A stretch of DNA of 64,000 nt, taken from Spirosoma telluris. Its GTDB lineage: Bacteria; Bacteroidota; Bacteroidia; Cytophagales; Spirosomataceae. Positions 20,207 through 29,956 of the stretch are shown in pieces (within the stretch, counting starts at the first letter, position 1; every line of letters begins with the position of its first letter). Under the pieces are notes generated by a model. The model was not told where the DNA came from, made no database searches, and saw only the letters and a list, made by a program, of their open reading frames with translations. Made by a program: the position numbers and the translations under genes. The DNA is taken from the NCBI GenBank assembly GCA_003259005.1, contig QLII01000001.1:8113001-8177000 (forward strand), written 5' to 3'.

Positions 20207-21201
20207 TTAACCCACGTACCGGGTATTTTTTTGCTGACCATTTATGACTTCACAATCGTTACCTTCTGACGACTTTCTTACCCCTTTATCCTTCAGCATC
20301 TGACCTATTCCATTGGCTAAATAGATAGAAGCCTCGATCTCTGCTTTGCGAATGGCAACACTTTCGATATTAAAGCCGAAGGGAATAGAGCGTTCTATAC
20401 AGAATGCGGTAAGCTCGGTAGCAATGTTGAGGCATATCTGTACAGATTTTTCAAGAATGTCATCCGATTTTTTCAGCTCTTCTTTCAATTCATCTGGTAC
20501 GTGAATACCCAACCACTCCATAAAATGCAGTGTTTTAGCAGATCCGCAGGCGGTAATGGTAAAAATGATAGTCGGGGGGGGATTTGCTGCCTGTTACAAC
20601 TGATCGCCAGGTCTTCGATGACCTGCCTGGCGTAGTCGAGATTGAACACACACTGTGAAATAAAGTAGGAAACCCCGCAGCTCATCTTATCCAGCATCCT
20701 GACATCTTCATCTTTCAGGACTTCATGTCGTTCAGGGATAGTTACCGCACCGATAACGGATGTGTTCTGGTGTTTGCTCCAGATCCTGTAGGCTTCCGGC
20801 AGGCTAGTTTTTACCGGGTAATCCGGGGCAGGTATGCCTACAAAAACAGGATAGAAATTGTATTCATGCAGCTCTTCCAGCCAATCAGATAACTCCAGAG
20901 TGGAAAATTTGCCAGCAGGCCGGTAGATTATTTTCGGGATCTTTAACGTTCCCAGATAGCCAGAGGCAAAAACAAGGGGATCAAGCGCATTTAAAAACGG
21001 GAAGGGCCTTTCTTCTTTTGTCCGGGCCGACTCATCCTGGACATCATAGACAACGAGTGCATCGATATCCAGAGTAGATAGTCGTTCAATTGTTTTTTGG
21101 GCAATCTCGGCAACGCGTTCAGGGGTTGTACCGGCTTTGGGAGGGGTGATGCCGTAAAGCAGCACGCCTGATTCGCCGGATTTGATCTTTTCTAGAAACA
21201 T
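20207..21201 (-). CDS. Methylenetetrahydrofolate reductase-like protein (one frameshift)
   Basis: The N-terminal part (from 21201) reads SGVLLYGITPPKAGTTPERV, DALVVYDVQDESARTKEERP, IYRPAGKFSTLELSDWL and SVIGAVTIPERHEV, then CGVSYFISQCVFNLDYARQV. This is the TIM-barrel pattern of MTHFR-family flavoproteins. The frame breaks in the run of eight Gs at 20574-20581. One base more gives TIIFTITACGSAKTLHFMEW and joins the C-terminal helices (ELTAFCIERSIPFGFNIESV). The joined length, about 330 residues, fits the family. Being alone rather than beside methionine genes, its exact substrate is uncertain. Confidence 0.65.
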
Positions 21202-21351
21202 GATGGTACTTGAACCAGGGCTTAAAGCTTCGTAATCTGGTTTTAAAGATACTATCTATATAATGGATTTTCTGCCATCAGCGCTTGTAATTCCGTACGT
21301 CCCTTCTTTAATCACATCTCATCTTCAGGTAAATAATGCTGAAAAGAATAT

Positions 21352-21410
21352 TTTTGAAACAATTGCTATATTGAAAATGTACTATTTTTGATATAGCAAT
21401 TGTTTCAAAA
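21352..21410. repeat. Perfect 20-bp inverted repeat, 19-base loop
   Basis: TTTTGAAACAATTGCTATAT at 21352-21371 is exactly complementary to 21391-21410. The stem is A/T-rich and lacks a terminator T-run. It could be mobile-element ends, an RNA stem or a binding site. Confidence 0.75.
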
Positions 21411-21444
21411 GCCTCTTGTGGTTATTGTTGTTTTAGTACAAAAA

Positions 21445-21480
21445 ACAAACAAGTAAAATTAGATAATTTTGCTTGTTTGT
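21445..21480. repeat. 17-bp inverted repeat
   Basis: ACAAACAAGTAAAATTA pairs with TAATTTTGCTTGTTTGT with one mismatch and almost no spacer, giving a long palindrome. Confidence 0.65.
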
Positions 21481-21543
21481 GAGTATTAACTATAATGAAC
21501 CCGGTTAAACTTTATATTTCCTAGCTAAGAATTTGCGTGCTTA

Positions 21544-21573
21544 TTGTCATCCCTGCTGGCGTTGGGATGACAA
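21544..21573. repeat. Hairpin with TTGTCATCCC arms
   Basis: TTGTCATCCC and GGGATGACAA form a perfect 10-bp stem with a 10-base loop. It is the only G/C-rich structure in this A/T-rich stretch and resembles short palindromic repeats that recur in intergenic DNA. A few As follow on the plus strand, so on the minus strand it is preceded by Ts and is not a clear terminator. Confidence 0.5.
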
Positions 21574-21648
21574 AAACGATTCAGTTTTAATGGAATTTAC
21601 AGAGTTTAAACAGCTTTAATAAGTACAATGTATTGAGTATAGTAAAAA

Positions 21649-21683
21649 AAGATTTTTTGCAATTAAATTAGTGAAAAAATCTT
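21649..21683. repeat. A/T-rich hairpin
   Basis: AAGATTTTTT and AAAAAATCTT pair across a 15-base loop. A weak stem that may partly reflect base composition. Confidence 0.4.
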
Positions 21684-21839
21684 ATTTGTATGGATGTTTG
21701 AAAAAGAAAATCTGACAAGCTGAATTTAGATCAATTGGTCGAAGCCTCGCGAGAGATTAAAATCACTATACAGCGCATACGCTATTGAATAGCCTTTACT
21801 CAGGCGATAGTAAGGAAAGTCGCTGATCAGTCTCGTTGA

Positions 21840-22670
21840 TCATTGTCCCAGGACTTTTGCTGCCCCAAAACTAGTGGTTAGACTGGGCCAAACCGAGGGG
21901 TGGAAATGGCCATCTTGTTCAACAATGGAATACTGTAAGCCCGCTTGCTTAGCGTGTTCAAAAAGCCGTTTGTAGTTAATACTGCCTCGACCAACTTCTG
22001 TATTGGCCGTACGATCCTGCTTATCCATATCCTTGACATGCCAAATTGGAAAACGGCCTGGATATTTCTGGATGTACGTCAGAGGATCAACGTTCATACG
22101 AGCAAACCAATAGAGTTCCATCTCCATGATCATTAGTTTAGGATCAATCTGCTTCAGGAATAAGTCATAGGGCACAATGCCATCGAAGGTCTCAAAATCG
22201 TATCCATGATTGTGATAGCCAAATTGCACCCCGTGTTTTTGGCATAATTCACCTAGCCGGGAGTATTCATCCACGGCCCGCTTGGTCGTTTCCAGGTCAG
22301 TTAATTTGTTGTATGGGACGATCATGTACTTAACCCCTACTTCGGCGGCTTCGGTAATTGAGGTTTCGGCCGTTTTGCCCAGGTTAAAGTGACTGGCAAA
22401 TAGCGTCATGCCCAGATCATGGGCTATTTTGGTGAACTCAGCGGGTTTAAGGCCAAAATAAATGCCTTTGTCACCCTGGTAGGATTCGAGAAGCGTATAG
22501 CCAATGGACGCCAGTTGTTTGAGCGTGCCAATGGGGTCCTGATTCATCCACTCCCGGACAGTATAGAGCTGAACGCCGATGGGGTAATTGCCCATGGGGC
22601 GGACAGAAAGCGAGGGGAGTCCGGCTGCCAGCGCCCCGGTTGCGACAAGAAAATTTCGACGTGAAAGCAT
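21840..22670 (-). CDS. Tat-exported sugar phosphate isomerase/epimerase-like TIM barrel
   Basis: The ATG at 22670 is preferred over the frame from 22706 because it starts a twin-arginine signal (MLSRRNFLVATGALAAG). The 276-residue protein has the AP-endonuclease-2/xylose-isomerase-like barrel. IGVQLYTVREWM is the first strand, GYTLLESYQG and MIVPYNK follow, and FGYHNHGYDFE, IMEMELYWFARM, PIWHVKDMD and QYSIVEQDGHF place the metal-binding Glu, His and Asp residues at strand ends. Such proteins act in the periplasm on sugars or keto-sugars. It stands divergent from the metal-efflux cluster, with no sugar gene beside it. Confidence 0.85.
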   Translation of the reverse strand: MLSRRNFLVATGALAAGLPSLSVRPMGNYPIGVQLYTVREWMNQDPIGTLKQLASIGYTLLESYQGDKGIYFGLKPAEFTKIAHDLGMTLFASHFNLGKTAETSITEAAEVGVKYMIVPYNKLTDLETTKRAVDEYSRLGELCQKHGVQFGYHNHGYDFETFDGIVPYDLFLKQIDPKLMIMEMELYWFARMNVDPLTYIQKYPGRFPIWHVKDMDKQDRTANTEVGRGSINYKRLFEHAKQAGLQYSIVEQDGHFHPSVWPSLTTSFGAAKVLGQ

Positions 22671-22810
22671 ACAAAGAGAAGTAGAGTATCTAATCGCTAA
22701 AGCCATCTAAGTCTGTACTCCTACCCGTTACAGAGAGTAGCAGAGATGGAGGGAGGGGGAGTGTGACCCACTAATTGGTCTTGAAACTCGGAACTTACTT
22801 AATTGCGCTC

Positions 22811-22818
22811 TACCTTTG
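22811..22818 (+). promoter_or_regulatory. Putative Bacteroidota -7 box (TACCTTTG)
   Basis: TACCTTTG matches the TAnnTTTG consensus and lies only 4 bases before the ATG at 22823, so a transcript from it would have almost no leader. A TTG -33 element at the ideal distance was not found. It would drive the metal-efflux cluster. Confidence 0.4.
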
Positions 22819-22822
22819 CATA

Positions 22823-23221
22823 ATGAAATCCGCGTTGGCTCTTTTCCTGGGCATACTTATGCTACTGGGTAGTCTGTTCCCGCAGACTGACGTGGAAGAG
22901 GTCTATAAAATACCAGGGTTGATTGTCCACTATCAACTCCATAAAAAAACAGCGGGTAGCGATTTCGATTTCTGGCAGTTTCTGGATATGCATTATAATG
23001 CCTCATCGAAACATGCCAAACTGCCGCACGAAGGGGTGAAAATTCCCCTCTATAATCACCTCTCTGCCGGGTTTGTCTTTACACTATCCCCCTTTCAACC
23101 TCAGGGAGAACCCGTCGAATTAGTGACGCTTATCCCCTGGCCGCAGGTTCATTTTACCTATGAGAACCTGTATACCTATCAAAACGCTTCGTTTTTATTT
23201 CAACCTCCTCAGGTAGGATAA
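22823..23221 (+). CDS. Small exported protein heading the metal-efflux cluster
   Basis: From the ATG at 22823 the 132-residue product starts with a signal peptide (MKSALALFLGILMLLGSLFP). The mature part has several His and acidic residues (HYQLHKK, DMHYNASSKHAKLPHEG, PWPQVHFTYEN). No known domain was recognised. Its position about 95 bases upstream of the RND pump on the same strand suggests a periplasmic accessory or metal-binding role; this is inference. The longer frame from 22775 adds hydrophobic residues ahead of the signal and is less likely. Confidence 0.6.
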   Translation: MKSALALFLGILMLLGSLFPQTDVEEVYKIPGLIVHYQLHKKTAGSDFDFWQFLDMHYNASSKHAKLPHEGVKIPLYNHLSAGFVFTLSPFQPQGEPVELVTLIPWPQVHFTYENLYTYQNASFLFQPPQVG

Positions 23222-23316
23222 CTCCGTTTTTGTGGTCTTGGCTGGTTGGCTGAGTATGTGCGATTGTTCATGTCCTCGGCTCGCTGGCTCTTGTTTCTCA
23301 ACGAGTTCATTCTATC

Positions 23317-26300
23317 ATGCTCTATAAAATTATTCAGTTCTCTGTCCAGAACAAACTGGCCATTGGCTTATTCATGCTCCTGTGGGTCATCTACGGCACC
23401 TATCAGGTTAGCCAGTTACCCATCGATGCCGTACCGGATATTACAAACAATCAGGTTCAGGTCATTACCACGGCCCCTTCTCTGGGAGCCGAAGATGTGG
23501 AACGCCTGATTACGTTTCCCATTGAGCAGGCCATCAGCAATATACCGGGCCTGAAAGAAAGCCGGAGCCTGTCCCGCTTCGGTTTGTCATTGATCACGAT
23601 CGTCTTTGACGATGGCTCGGATGTGTATTGGGCTCGGCAGCAGGTTACTGAGCGCTTATCGCAGGTAGACATCAATGGCAATGCCAACAAGCCCGAACTG
23701 GCTCCTGTTACCACGGGCTTAGGGGAAATTTATCAGTATGTCGTTAAGCCCAAAAAAGGATTTGAAAGCAAGTATTCGCTGGCAGATTTACGCACTGCTC
23801 AGGACTGGCTCGTTCGTCGGCAATTGCTCGGTACACCCGGCGTAGCCGATGTAGCAACCTTTGGGGGTGAGCTTAAACAGTATGAAGTAGCGGTCAATCC
23901 AGCCCGGCTAAAATCGCTCGGGTTAACGATTAGTGATGTTTTTACGGCCTTGAGTCGCAATAATCAAAATACCGGGGGGCATACATTGAAAAAGGACCAT
24001 CGGTATTATACATCCGCAGTGTCGGTCTGGCAAAAAATGGGGATGATGTTGGGCAAATTGTCGTCAAAAACACCACCGACGGAACCCCCATCCTGATTGC
24101 TCATGTGGCAGAAGTGCGACTGGGTTCCGCCATTCGGTATGGAGCGCTGACGATGGCCGGTCAGGGAGAAGTAACGGGTGGTATTGTGATGATGCTCAAG
24201 GGGGCAATTCCTCGGAGGTCATTAAAAATGTAAAAAATCGCATTCAGACTATCCAGAAAACCTTGCCTCCTGGCCTGGAAATCGAGCCCTTTCTGGACCG
24301 TACCAAAATGGTCAATAACGCTATTGGAACCGTCGAGCATAATTTACTGGAAGGAGCGCTGATTGTGGTGCTCGTCCTGGTCTTGTTTCTGGGCAACTGG
24401 CGGGCTGGGCTATTAGTAGCCTCAGTTATCCCCTTATCCATGCTGTTTGCCATTACGATGATGAACGCCTTCGGGGTTAGTGGTAACTTGATGAGTCTGG
24501 GAGCGCTGGACTTCGGCTTGATCGTCGATGGGGCGGTCATCATTGTCGAGGCCATTTTGCATCATCTTCATTCCTCTAAAAAATACGCAGCAATCAATCA
24601 GTTGTCGCAGGCCGACATGGATGAAGAAGTTACTGATTCGGCGTCCCGAATGATGAATGCGGCTGTATTTGGCCAGATCATTATCCTCATTGTTTACCTG
24701 CCAATTCTATCCCTATCCGGTATTGAAGGCAAAATGTTTACCCCTATGGCGCAAACCGTCGCTTTCGCCATTCTGGGCGCATTTATCCTGTCGATCACCT
24801 ATGTGCCCATGATCAGTGCCATCTTGATCAGTAAACAACTCCGTCATTCGCCGACCATATCGGATCGCGTGATGAATAGGATCGAAGCCTTGTATCAGAA
24901 ACTGCTGATCAGGGCCTTACGCATTCGGGCCATCATCGTTGGCTCAGCGTTTGCCCTGCTAGCCGTGGCTGTTTTGTTGTTTACCCGGATGGGAGGGGAG
25001 TTTATTCCTCAACTGGAAGAAGGTGATTTTGCGGTCGAAACCCGGCTGCTGGTCGGCACCAACCTCAGCACAACCATTGATGCCATCAGCCGGATATCCG
25101 ACCGCTTAAAAGCAAGCTATCCGGAAGTCGAAAAAATTGTTGCCCGGATCGGTAGTGCAGAAATACCAACTGATCCCATGCCCATTGAAGGGGGCGATAT
25201 GATTGTCGTACTGAAAGACAAATCTCAGTGGACCAGTGCCCATTCGTTTCCTGAATTGGCCAGTAAAATGGCCGCGACAGCGCAGGAGATTATGCCGGGT
25301 GTAACCACTGGTTTTCAATTTCCCGTTCAGATGCGCTTCAATGAGTTGATGACTGGTGCCAAACAGGATGTGGTTTGCAAAATTTATGGGGAAGACCTGA
25401 CTAAGCTAGCTAGCTATGCCGAGCAACTCGGTGCCATCAGTAAAACAGTAGCTGGAACGGCCGACTGGTACATTGAAAAAGTAACGGGCATGCCCCAAAT
25501 TGTCATTGACTTCAACCGACGGGAAATTGCCCGTTACGGACTCTCCATTGAGGATGTTAACCGAACCATCAATGCCGCCTTTGCGGGGGCCTCTGCTGGT
25601 CAAATTTATGAGGGTGAAAAACGATTTGATTTAGTCGTTCGGGTGGGTGGCGAAGGTCGAAAAAACATTACGGATGTACAGAATCTGCCCATCTCTACGG
25701 CAACGGGTGTGCAAATACCCCTCTACCAGATAGCCACCATTCAGGAAATCGAAGGCCCCAACCAGATTCAGCGGGAGAATACCCGTCGGCGAATCATTGT
25801 CGGCTTTAATGTTCGGGGACGGGATGTGCAGTCCATTGTGGAAGAGTTACAACGAAAAGTAGCGGTGAAAATTACGTTTGACCCTGGTTACACCCTGACC
25901 TACGGTGGGGCCTTTGAAAATTTACAACAAGCCAAATCCCGCCTGAGCATCGCTGTTCCGGTAGCCCTGTTTCTCATCTTTGGCTTGCTGTATTTTACCT
26001 TTTCTTCGCTGAAAGAAGGAGCGCTGATCTTCACGGCCATTCCGTTGTCGGCTATTGGAGGGGTATTCGCGCTGGCCCTACGGGATATGCCCTTTAGTAT
26101 TTCGGCAGGGGTGGGCTTTATCGCTCTCTTTGGCGTTGCCGTTTTGAATGGTATTGTGCTGATTTCTGAATTTAACCGACTCAAGCTGGAAGGCCTACTC
26201 ACTGATTCGGTGCAATTGGTGCTGACCGGCACGCGCAATCGACTGCGGCCAGTCTTAATGACGGCTGCGGTGGCTTCTCTGGGCTTTTTACCCATGGCCC

Positions 26301-27674
26301 TGAGCGACGGTGCCGGTGCAGAAGTGCAACGACCGCTGGCCACGGTCGTCATTGGCGGATTACTGACGGCAACTCTCCTCACCTTGTTTGTCTTACCTGC
26401 CCTATATCTACTCATGGAAGGCAAGCCCAAACGAGTGGTTACCCCTTCTGCAACAGCAGTACTCCTGGTGGTACTGCTCATCAACGCGGGCCAGGTGCAG
26501 GCCCAAACCACACCAATCCCTCTGGCTAATGCACTGGAACTGGCGCTGGCTAAAAATGGACAAGTTCAGAGTGCCCGACTAAGCGAGCAAGTTGGGCAAC
26601 GCTTGCAGGCTAGTGCGGTGGATGTAGCCAAGACGGTCTTTAGCGCTGATTACGGCAAGTTCAACAGCGTGAGCAATGATACCCGTCTGGGAGTGAGTCA
26701 GGCATTTAGTTTTCCGTCCGTCTATGCCAATCAGCGCAAACAGCTGGAGGCCAATTATCTGGCCGCTCAGGCGCAACGACAATTGACCGAAGCCGACATC
26801 CGGTCTCTGGTACGCCAATACTATTTTGAGTATGCCGTACTCATTCAGCGTAAACAGCTATTGGTATATGCAGATAGTTTGTTCCGGCTTTTTGAAGCCA
26901 AATCCCGGGCCCGGTTTGAGAAAGGAGCTGCCAACGTGCTGGAGAAAACAGCGGCCGAGTCGCAACGGCAGCAAATTTCCAATCAATTGACCATGCTGGA
27001 TAGCGACATCCGAATCGTGCTCAATGAGTTCAATCGACTCCTTCAGGATAATCGGTCGTATGTACCTCAGTCAGAGAAGCCCCGGATTGATGAACCCCTG
27101 ATTCGTCCCGACTCTACCCAGACGGGCCTGCCGATTCTGGAGTTAACCAGACAACAGCAGCGATCTGCTCAGTTTCGGTATCAAACCGAAAAAGCCCGGT
27201 TACTGCCCGATTTTATCGTAGGCTATAACAACCAAAGCTTTGTGGGTACTCAACTGGTCAATGGGCTGGAGCAGACCTATACCAGCAGTAGCCGGTTTAG
27301 TTACGTCAGCGGGGGTGGCTATTCCCCTGTTTTTTAAAGCCCAATCGGCCCGCATCTCAGCAGCTAAACTGGACTGGGAGCGTAACCAGCGGCAGGCGGA
27401 ATATATTCAGCGCCAGCTCGGAACAGAGCAGTTGAATGCGTTTCAGCAAGTTCAGAAATACAGCCAAAGTCTAGCCTATTACCAGAATCAAGGCCTGGCC
27501 AATGCCGATGTCATTATTGCCACAGCCGATCAGCAGTTTCAAGGCGGAGAGATTGACTACCTACAGTGGGTCATTTTGGTGAATCAGGCCATTAGCATTC
27601 GAAACGAATACGTCAACTCCTTAAGTAACTACAACCAGGCGGTCATCCATTACCTGAAGTTGAATAATTTATAA
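23317..27674 (+). CDS. HME-RND efflux pump fused to TolC-like outer-membrane factor (frameshifted)
   Basis: A CzcA/CusA-type pump (about 1,035 residues) continues in frame into a TolC-like factor (about 415). Pump marks are IDAVPDITNNQVQVITTAP, GTPGVADVATFGGELKQYEV and the TM4 motif DFGLIVDGAVIIVEA, which fits the divalent-cation (HME1) class more than Cu/Ag pumps. After the last membrane helix comes a second hydrophobic stretch ending AGQVQAQ, like an internal signal peptide, then the OMF repeat (LANALELALAKNGQVQSARL; ARFEKGAANVLEKTAAESQR). Three frame breaks occur: a 2-base change near 24013, a missing G at 24200-24204 and an extra G at 27311-27315. All are likely sequence errors. The adaptor gene follows after 8 bases. 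Confidence 0.85.
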
Positions 27675-27682
27675 ACCAGCGC

Positions 27683-28828
27683 ATGAAACGATTCATTATC
27701 AGCACTCTATGCCTATGGGTAGTAGTGTCCTGCGGAAAAAACAGTAACACCGAAACCACCCAGACCCCGGCCAAAGCCGATTCGACCACCCGGCAATTAG
27801 TTTCCTTTACGAGCCAACAACTACACAGTGTTGGCATCGAAGTGGGCCGTCCTGAACGGGAGACGGTCAGCGGAGTCTTAACGTTGCAGGGTAAAGTTAC
27901 CATTCCCCCGCAAGGTATGGTCAGTGTCAGTTTTCCCCTGGGGGGCTACCTCAAATCAACGGATATGCTGGCGGGCATGATCGTGCGAAAAGGACAGGTG
28001 CTGGCCCAGTTGGAAGATATGCAATACATCCAGCTTCAACAGGATTACCTGACGGCCAAAGAACGTTTTTTATTGGCCGTGAGTGAATATAATCGCCAGC
28101 GGGACCTGAATGCGACTAAAGCGAGTAGTGACAAGGTGTACCAGCAGGCCAAGTCGGAAATGGAAAGTCAGCGTATTTTAATGAATGCGCTGGGTCAGAA
28201 GCTGGAAGTAATCGGTATCAACCCAGCCAAACTACAAGCTGATAATATCTCCCGAAGTATTGTGATTCGCTCTCCCATCAATGGCGTAGTTGCCAAGATC
28301 AATGCCAATGTCGGCAAATACACGGCCCCGACAGACATTTTATTTGAACTGGTCGATCTTCGGGATATTCACTTAGTGCTCAATGTGTTTGAAAAAGATC
28401 TGGCTAAACTTTCGGTTGGTCAGCAACTGATGGCCTATACCAATGGAGAGCCTAATCGCCGATTCAGGGCTGAAATTATACTTGTCAATAAAAACCTGAA
28501 TCAGGATCGCATGGCCGAAGTCCAGTGTCATTTTAAAGACTACAGCGTCTCGCTGGTGCCAGGTACGTTTATGAATGGAGACGTTTCGGTGAACAATAAA
28601 CAGGCATTGACCGTACCCGAAGCAGCTATTGTTCGTTGGGAAAACAAAGCGTATGTGTTTACCGATCAGGGTAATGGTACCTTCAACATGGTAGAAGTGG
28701 TGCCAGGCTTACTCAACCAGGGTAAGCAGCAGATTGAAGGTCGTGGCATTACGGATCAGACGAAACTCGTCCTGAAAAATGCCTATGCTTTGTTGATGAA
28801 GATCAAAAATGCAGAAGCGGAGGGCTAA
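27683..28828 (+). CDS. Efflux RND periplasmic adaptor lipoprotein
   Basis: A 381-residue membrane-fusion protein. The signal MKRFIISTLCLWVVVSC carries a lipobox, so it is anchored by lipid. Beta-barrel and lipoyl parts are seen in LQGKVTIPPQGMVSVSFP, GGYLKSTDMLAGMIVRKGQV and RSPINGVVAKINANVGKYT. The helical hairpin lies between them (QLQQDYLTAKERFLLAVSEY), and the C-terminal barrel has FMNGDVSVNNKQALTVPEAA. It starts 8 bases after the pump-OMF gene, so all three parts of a tripartite exporter are encoded by two genes. No His-rich metal-binding tail is present. Confidence 0.88.
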   Translation: MKRFIISTLCLWVVVSCGKNSNTETTQTPAKADSTTRQLVSFTSQQLHSVGIEVGRPERETVSGVLTLQGKVTIPPQGMVSVSFPLGGYLKSTDMLAGMIVRKGQVLAQLEDMQYIQLQQDYLTAKERFLLAVSEYNRQRDLNATKASSDKVYQQAKSEMESQRILMNALGQKLEVIGINPAKLQADNISRSIVIRSPINGVVAKINANVGKYTAPTDILFELVDLRDIHLVLNVFEKDLAKLSVGQQLMAYTNGEPNRRFRAEIILVNKNLNQDRMAEVQCHFKDYSVSLVPGTFMNGDVSVNNKQALTVPEAAIVRWENKAYVFTDQGNGTFNMVEVVPGLLNQGKQQIEGRGITDQTKLVLKNAYALLMKIKNAEAEG

Positions 28829-28903
28829 TACAAAACAGTCAACCGGTTCACTTGCTTATACATACGCCTGGGAGGTAAGCACCAGGCAGGAGATTATTTT
28901 TTT

Positions 28904-29812
28904 ATGGAACAACCCCACAAACCCCATCAGGCCGAACGAGGTCAGAAAACTACACTCATCGGGATTGGCGTCAGCATTGGTCTGCTGCTAGTAAAAGGTA
29001 CAGCTGGCTATCTGGGTCATTCCTATGCGCTCATTGCCGACGCCATCGAATCGGGTACGGATATCATCACCTCTACCTTTGTTTGGTTCGGTCTTCGGGT
29101 TGCTGCCCGCAGTCCTGATCAGAATCACCCCTACGGGCATGGGAAAGCCGAGCCATTAGCAGCTATGATTGTATCATTTGCGCTGGTAGGGGCGGCTATC
29201 CTGATTGGCGTCGAAAGTGTTCAGCATATTCAGGTTCCTCATAAAGTCCCGGAAGCCTGGACACTAGCGGTGCTGGCGGGTGTGGTTATCGTGAAGGAGG
29301 TGCTTTTTCGGCGAATTGCTCAAGTCGGTTCGGAAGTCGAAAGCAGTGCCGTTAAAGCTGACGCCTGGCACCATCGCAGCGACGCCATTACGTCACTTAC
29401 TGCTTTTGTAGGCATCAGTATTGCCCTGATCGGCGGGCCGGGTTATGAAAGCGCAGATGATTGGGCCGCGTTGCTGGCATCGGGCTTCATTCTCTATAAT
29501 GCCTACCATATTTTTCGACCTTCATTCGGCGAAATTATGGATGAGGTTCCCAGTGGCAACTGGCAGGAGGAATTACGTGCCATTGCCGTGCAGGTCCCTC
29601 AGGTATCGGGCATTGATAAGTACCGGGTTCGTAAAACGGGATTTGAGTACTTTATTGACCTGCACGTACTGGTTTCGGGTGAGTTAACGGTGCGCGAAGG
29701 CCATGCCATTGCCCATGCGGTGAAGGCGGCTATTCTAATCGAGAAGCCATCTGTCTACGATGTATTAATCCATATTGAGCCAGCTGACCAGGCAAATGCC
29801 GACATCAGCTAA
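28904..29812 (+). CDS. Cation diffusion facilitator (CDF) metal exporter
   Basis: A 302-residue inner-membrane antiporter expected to export Zn2+ or similar ions from the cytoplasm. TM1-2 carry GYLGHSYALIADAIESGTDI, where Glu and Asp stand four apart as in the metal site. NHPYGHGKAEPLAAMIVS is the conserved loop and cytoplasmic end of TM3. ADAWHHRSDAITS supplies the His-x-x-x-Asp of TM5. The C-terminal cytoplasmic domain (VSGIDKYRVRKTGFEYFIDL, HVLVSGELTVREGHAIAH) is complete. Gene order after the RND genes suggests two-step export, cytoplasm to periplasm and then out. Confidence 0.9.
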   Translation: MEQPHKPHQAERGQKTTLIGIGVSIGLLLVKGTAGYLGHSYALIADAIESGTDIITSTFVWFGLRVAARSPDQNHPYGHGKAEPLAAMIVSFALVGAAILIGVESVQHIQVPHKVPEAWTLAVLAGVVIVKEVLFRRIAQVGSEVESSAVKADAWHHRSDAITSLTAFVGISIALIGGPGYESADDWAALLASGFILYNAYHIFRPSFGEIMDEVPSGNWQEELRAIAVQVPQVSGIDKYRVRKTGFEYFIDLHVLVSGELTVREGHAIAHAVKAAILIEKPSVYDVLIHIEPADQANADIS

Positions 29813-29956
29813 ATGGGCATGCTGCGACAAAGCTAGTTTCGTCTCACTCATGGGTTAGCTACAAAGCGTATTGCCGACTTAATCAAAATCGATAGAAAAA
29901 CTGGCCCATTCCAATTTTAGGCTCGTTTCTAGTTCATTTTCCATCCTCTTGTTTTT

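Larger units (their letters stand above)
21202..21839. other. Gene-free stretch with four stacked inverted repeats
   Basis: About 640 bases between two minus-strand genes. No coding sequence was found, but four separate inverted repeats (annotated individually) lie within 330 bases. The DNA is very A/T-rich, unlike its neighbours. Confidence 0.6.

Noticed and set aside
25900..26511. 203-codon minus-strand frame
   Set aside because: A shadow of the RND pump; its Ser/Arg-rich composition is typical of antisense frames.
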